This document shows positions 62,360 through 64,000 of a DNA stretch of 64,000 bases, piece by piece. This DNA is from an uncultured Bacteroidota bacterium (GTDB lineage Bacteria > Bacteroidota > Bacteroidia > Flavobacteriales > Flavobacteriaceae). Under the pieces are notes generated by a model. That model saw only the letters and a program-made list of their open reading frames with translations. It was not told the DNA's origin and made no database searches. The stretch lies in the NCBI GenBank assembly GCA_902635965.1, contig CACPQA010000009.1:1-64000 (forward strand). Reading direction: 5' to 3'. A program made the position numbers and the translations under genes. The stretch's first letter is position 1; each line of letters opens with the position of its first letter.

Positions 62360-63490
62360 TTAATTTAAAAATTCAATTATTTTTTCTGAGATAAAATCAA
62401 TCTGTTCTATTGAAAGCTCTGTATGCATGGGTAGTGATATGACTTCTTTGACGGCCTTATTTGTAACAGGAAAAAAATTATTATCCACCTCAGGACTATA
62501 ATATGCTTTTTGTTTATGTAGAGGCACAGGATAGTATATTCCAAAAGGAATAGAATTTTTGGTTAAATATTCAGCTAACGAATCTCTTTTAGAGTCTAAA
62601 ATTCTCAAAGTATATTGATGGAAAACATGGCTTTGGGAGTCAGAGGGTATATTTGGAGTTATAATGTTATTAATACCTTTAAGATTATTTGAATACCTTA
62701 AAGCTGAATTTCTTCTTCTTTCATTATAATTATCCAAGTATTTGAGTTTTACATCTAAAATTGCCGCTTGCACAGAATCCAATCTGGAATTCACTCCAAC
62801 TAAATCATGATAATATCTTTTATCCATTCCGTGATTAGCAAGTATTCTAGTATTTTTTGCCAAAGAATCGTTATTTGTAAAAATTGCGCCACCATCGCCA
62901 TAAGCTCCTAGATTTTTTGAGGGGAAAAAAGACGTAGTCCCGATATCCCCAATTGTCCCAGTTTTTTTCATCTCCCCATTTTTAAGAGTATATGTTGCAC
63001 CTAGAGCTTGTGCGTTGTCTTCAATAATTTGAAGTTTATGTTGTTTTGCTATTTTAGTTATTTTTCCCATCTCGGCAGATTGACCAAATAAATGAACTGG
63101 AATTATAGCTTTTGTCTTTGATGTAATTGCATTTTCTATAGATGAAGGGTCAATATTAAATGTTTCCTCATTAATATCTACCAATTTGAGCTTTAACCCC
63201 ATCAAAAGAACTACTTCTGCGGTAGAAGCGAATGTGAAGTTTGAAGTAATAATTTCATCACCAGGACTCAAATTTAAACTCATTAACGCTAACTGAAGAG
63301 CATCTGTTCCGTTTGCACATGGGATTACATGTTTAACATTTAAATATTCTTGAAGATTATTTTGAAATTCTTTTACAGCTGGACCATTTATAAAACTAGT
63401 CGTATTTAGTACAGAATCTAATGCAGAATCAACCTCACCTTTAATTGCTTCATACTGACCATTTAGGTCAACCATCTTTATAGATTTCAT
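62360..63490 (-). CDS. DegT/DnrJ/EryC1/StrS sugar aminotransferase
   Basis: 376-residue PLP enzyme: KMVDLNGQYEAIKGEVDSAL, IPCANGTDALQLALMSLNL, IEDNAQALGATY, and the PLP lysine in TTSFFPSKNLGAYGDGGAI. Family members aminate keto-sugar nucleotides for LPS or glycan synthesis. Closest by pattern to WecE/PglE/WbpE-like members, but the exact sugar cannot be read. Next to divergent kdtA (LPS core), so an envelope-glycan role is plausible. Confidence 0.92.
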   Translation of the reverse strand: MKSIKMVDLNGQYEAIKGEVDSALDSVLNTTSFINGPAVKEFQNNLQEYLNVKHVIPCANGTDALQLALMSLNLSPGDEIITSNFTFASTAEVVLLMGLKLKLVDINEETFNIDPSSIENAITSKTKAIIPVHLFGQSAEMGKITKIAKQHKLQIIEDNAQALGATYTLKNGEMKKTGTIGDIGTTSFFPSKNLGAYGDGGAIFTNNDSLAKNTRILANHGMDKRYYHDLVGVNSRLDSVQAAILDVKLKYLDNYNERRRNSALRYSNNLKGINNIITPNIPSDSQSHVFHQYTLRILDSKRDSLAEYLTKNSIPFGIYYPVPLHKQKAYYSPEVDNNFFPVTNKAVKEVISLPMHTELSIEQIDFISEKIIEFLN

Positions 63491-63524
63491 GAAAAAATTT
63501 TAGCAAAGGTAAAAAACCATTTAA

Positions 63525-63553
63525 TTTGAAGTACTACAAATAAACTATTTTTG
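63525..63553 (+). promoter_or_regulatory. Promoter of kdtA (TTTG-N17-TATTTTTG)
   Basis: TTTG at 63525-63528, 17-base spacer, TATTTTTG at 63546-63553: a textbook Bacteroidota promoter. The kdtA ATG begins 5 bases after the box, predicting a leaderless mRNA. Confidence 0.75.
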
Positions 63554-63558
63554 TGTTT

Positions 63559-64000
63559 ATGGTCTACTCTTTTGTTTACGAATTTTGTTTAATTATAGTT
63601 AAGATTTTGGGTCGTTTTGTCCCAAAGATCAAGGAGTTTTTAAATAGTCGTGACAGAATTTCAAAAGATATTAGACATTTTAATTATTCTAAAAATAATT
63701 TTGTTATATGGGTTCATTGCTCATCTATGGGTGAGTTTGAACAAATAAAACCACTTTTGAAAAAAATTAAAAAAACTAAACCAATTACTGAATTTGTAAT
63801 TACTTTTTTTTCTAAGTCAGGATTTAGTTCTGCTAAAAAATTTCCAGACGCTAAAATAATTACTTATTTACCCTTTGACAGAAAAAAAGATTTAAATCAC
63901 TTCATAATTAAAATTAAACCTAAAGCATTACTACTAGTAAAAAATGAGTTTTGGCCAAACCTTATTAATTGTGTGCACAATGCAGATATAAAAATTTTCT
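63559..64000 (+). CDS. kdtA: 3-deoxy-D-manno-octulosonic acid transferase, 3' end outside window
   Basis: About 147 residues translated from ATG 63559 to the window edge with no stop. Glycosyltransferase N-terminal (GT30) features: short hydrophobic start (VYEFCLIIVKILGRF), VIWVHCSSMGEFEQIKPLLK with the family Gly-Glu, EFVITFFSKSGFSSAK, ITYLPFDRKKDLNHFI and LLVKNEFWPNLI. It attaches Kdo to lipid A at the inner membrane. The promoter box 5 bases upstream supports the start. C-terminal half is missing. Confidence 0.93.
   Translation, partial: MVYSFVYEFCLIIVKILGRFVPKIKEFLNSRDRISKDIRHFNYSKNNFVIWVHCSSMGEFEQIKPLLKKIKKTKPITEFVITFFSKSGFSSAKKFPDAKIITYLPFDRKKDLNHFIIKIKPKALLLVKNEFWPNLINCVHNADIKIF

Overview
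This is a compact, strongly A+T-rich bacterial chromosome segment. Gene content and order point to a marine, genome-streamlined member of Bacteroidota, most likely Flavobacteriia/Flavobacteriales. The indicators are the Bacteroidota -7 promoter element TAnnTTTG in front of many genes, no obvious Shine-Dalgarno sequences, a type IX secretion Plug protein (DUF5103) next to apaG and pruA, ddl facing a kinase-less PASTA protein plus rluD, the ftsH-LUD-cdsA-psd cluster, a split methionine synthase, and a Na+-NQR operon ending in apbE. I see no phage, transposon, CRISPR, rRNA or tRNA; this is core genome.

Layout. 1-2.6 kb: a truncated sodium:alanine symporter, a PspC-domain protein, a rhodanese and YceI. 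2.6-9.1 kb: a complete trp operon (trpE-G-D-C-F-B-A) behind a tryptophan leader peptide and terminator. 9.1-14.3 kb: yaaA, rluD, PASTA, ddl, coaD, Nudix, pyrE. 14.3-24.9 kb: birA, rsfS, ftsH, LUD, cdsA, psd, valS, DUF1573, murB, dtd, rsgA. 25-28.6 kb: gpmI, a thioredoxin-like protein, map, a methyltransferase. 28.6-35.5 kb: nqrABCDEF-apbE on the minus strand. 35.6-40.9 kb: T9SS Plug, apaG, pruA, rsmG, aspC. 40.9-44.9 kb: a minus-strand Phe/Tyr operon (pheA, aminotransferase, tyrA, DAHP synthase-chorismate mutase) behind a Tyr/Phe-rich leader peptide and attenuator. 45-46.6 kb: amidase lipoprotein. 46.7-55.4 kb: a minus-strand methionine/SAM operon (metK, metY, metX, osmC, metH in two parts, metF) headed by a SAM-II-type riboswitch. 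55.5-64 kb: deoxynucleoside kinase, membrane pyrophosphatase, pdhB, bifunctional nuclease, thyA, folA, fabD, a DegT aminotransferase and a truncated kdtA.

The most notable content is regulatory RNA. Three amino-acid pathways in one window are each headed by a cis-acting RNA: a Trp-codon leader (trp), a Tyr/Phe-codon leader with a mutually exclusive antiterminator/terminator (pheA operon), and a SAM-II aptamer with a readable two-state expression platform (met operon). Metabolically they connect: chorismate made via the DAHP synthase of the pheA operon feeds both aromatic branches, and the met operon supplies SAM. Energetics look sodium-based (Na+-NQR, a K+-dependent-type pyrophosphatase that may pump Na+, a Na+ symporter).

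Other features worth attention: rsgA has no ATG/GTG/TTG at its conserved N-terminus; several genes have start codons only 3-5 nt after the -7 box (probably leaderless mRNAs); and eleven convergent gene pairs have almost no space for a terminator. All functions are assigned by reading the sequence and recalled family motifs; no database search was run.
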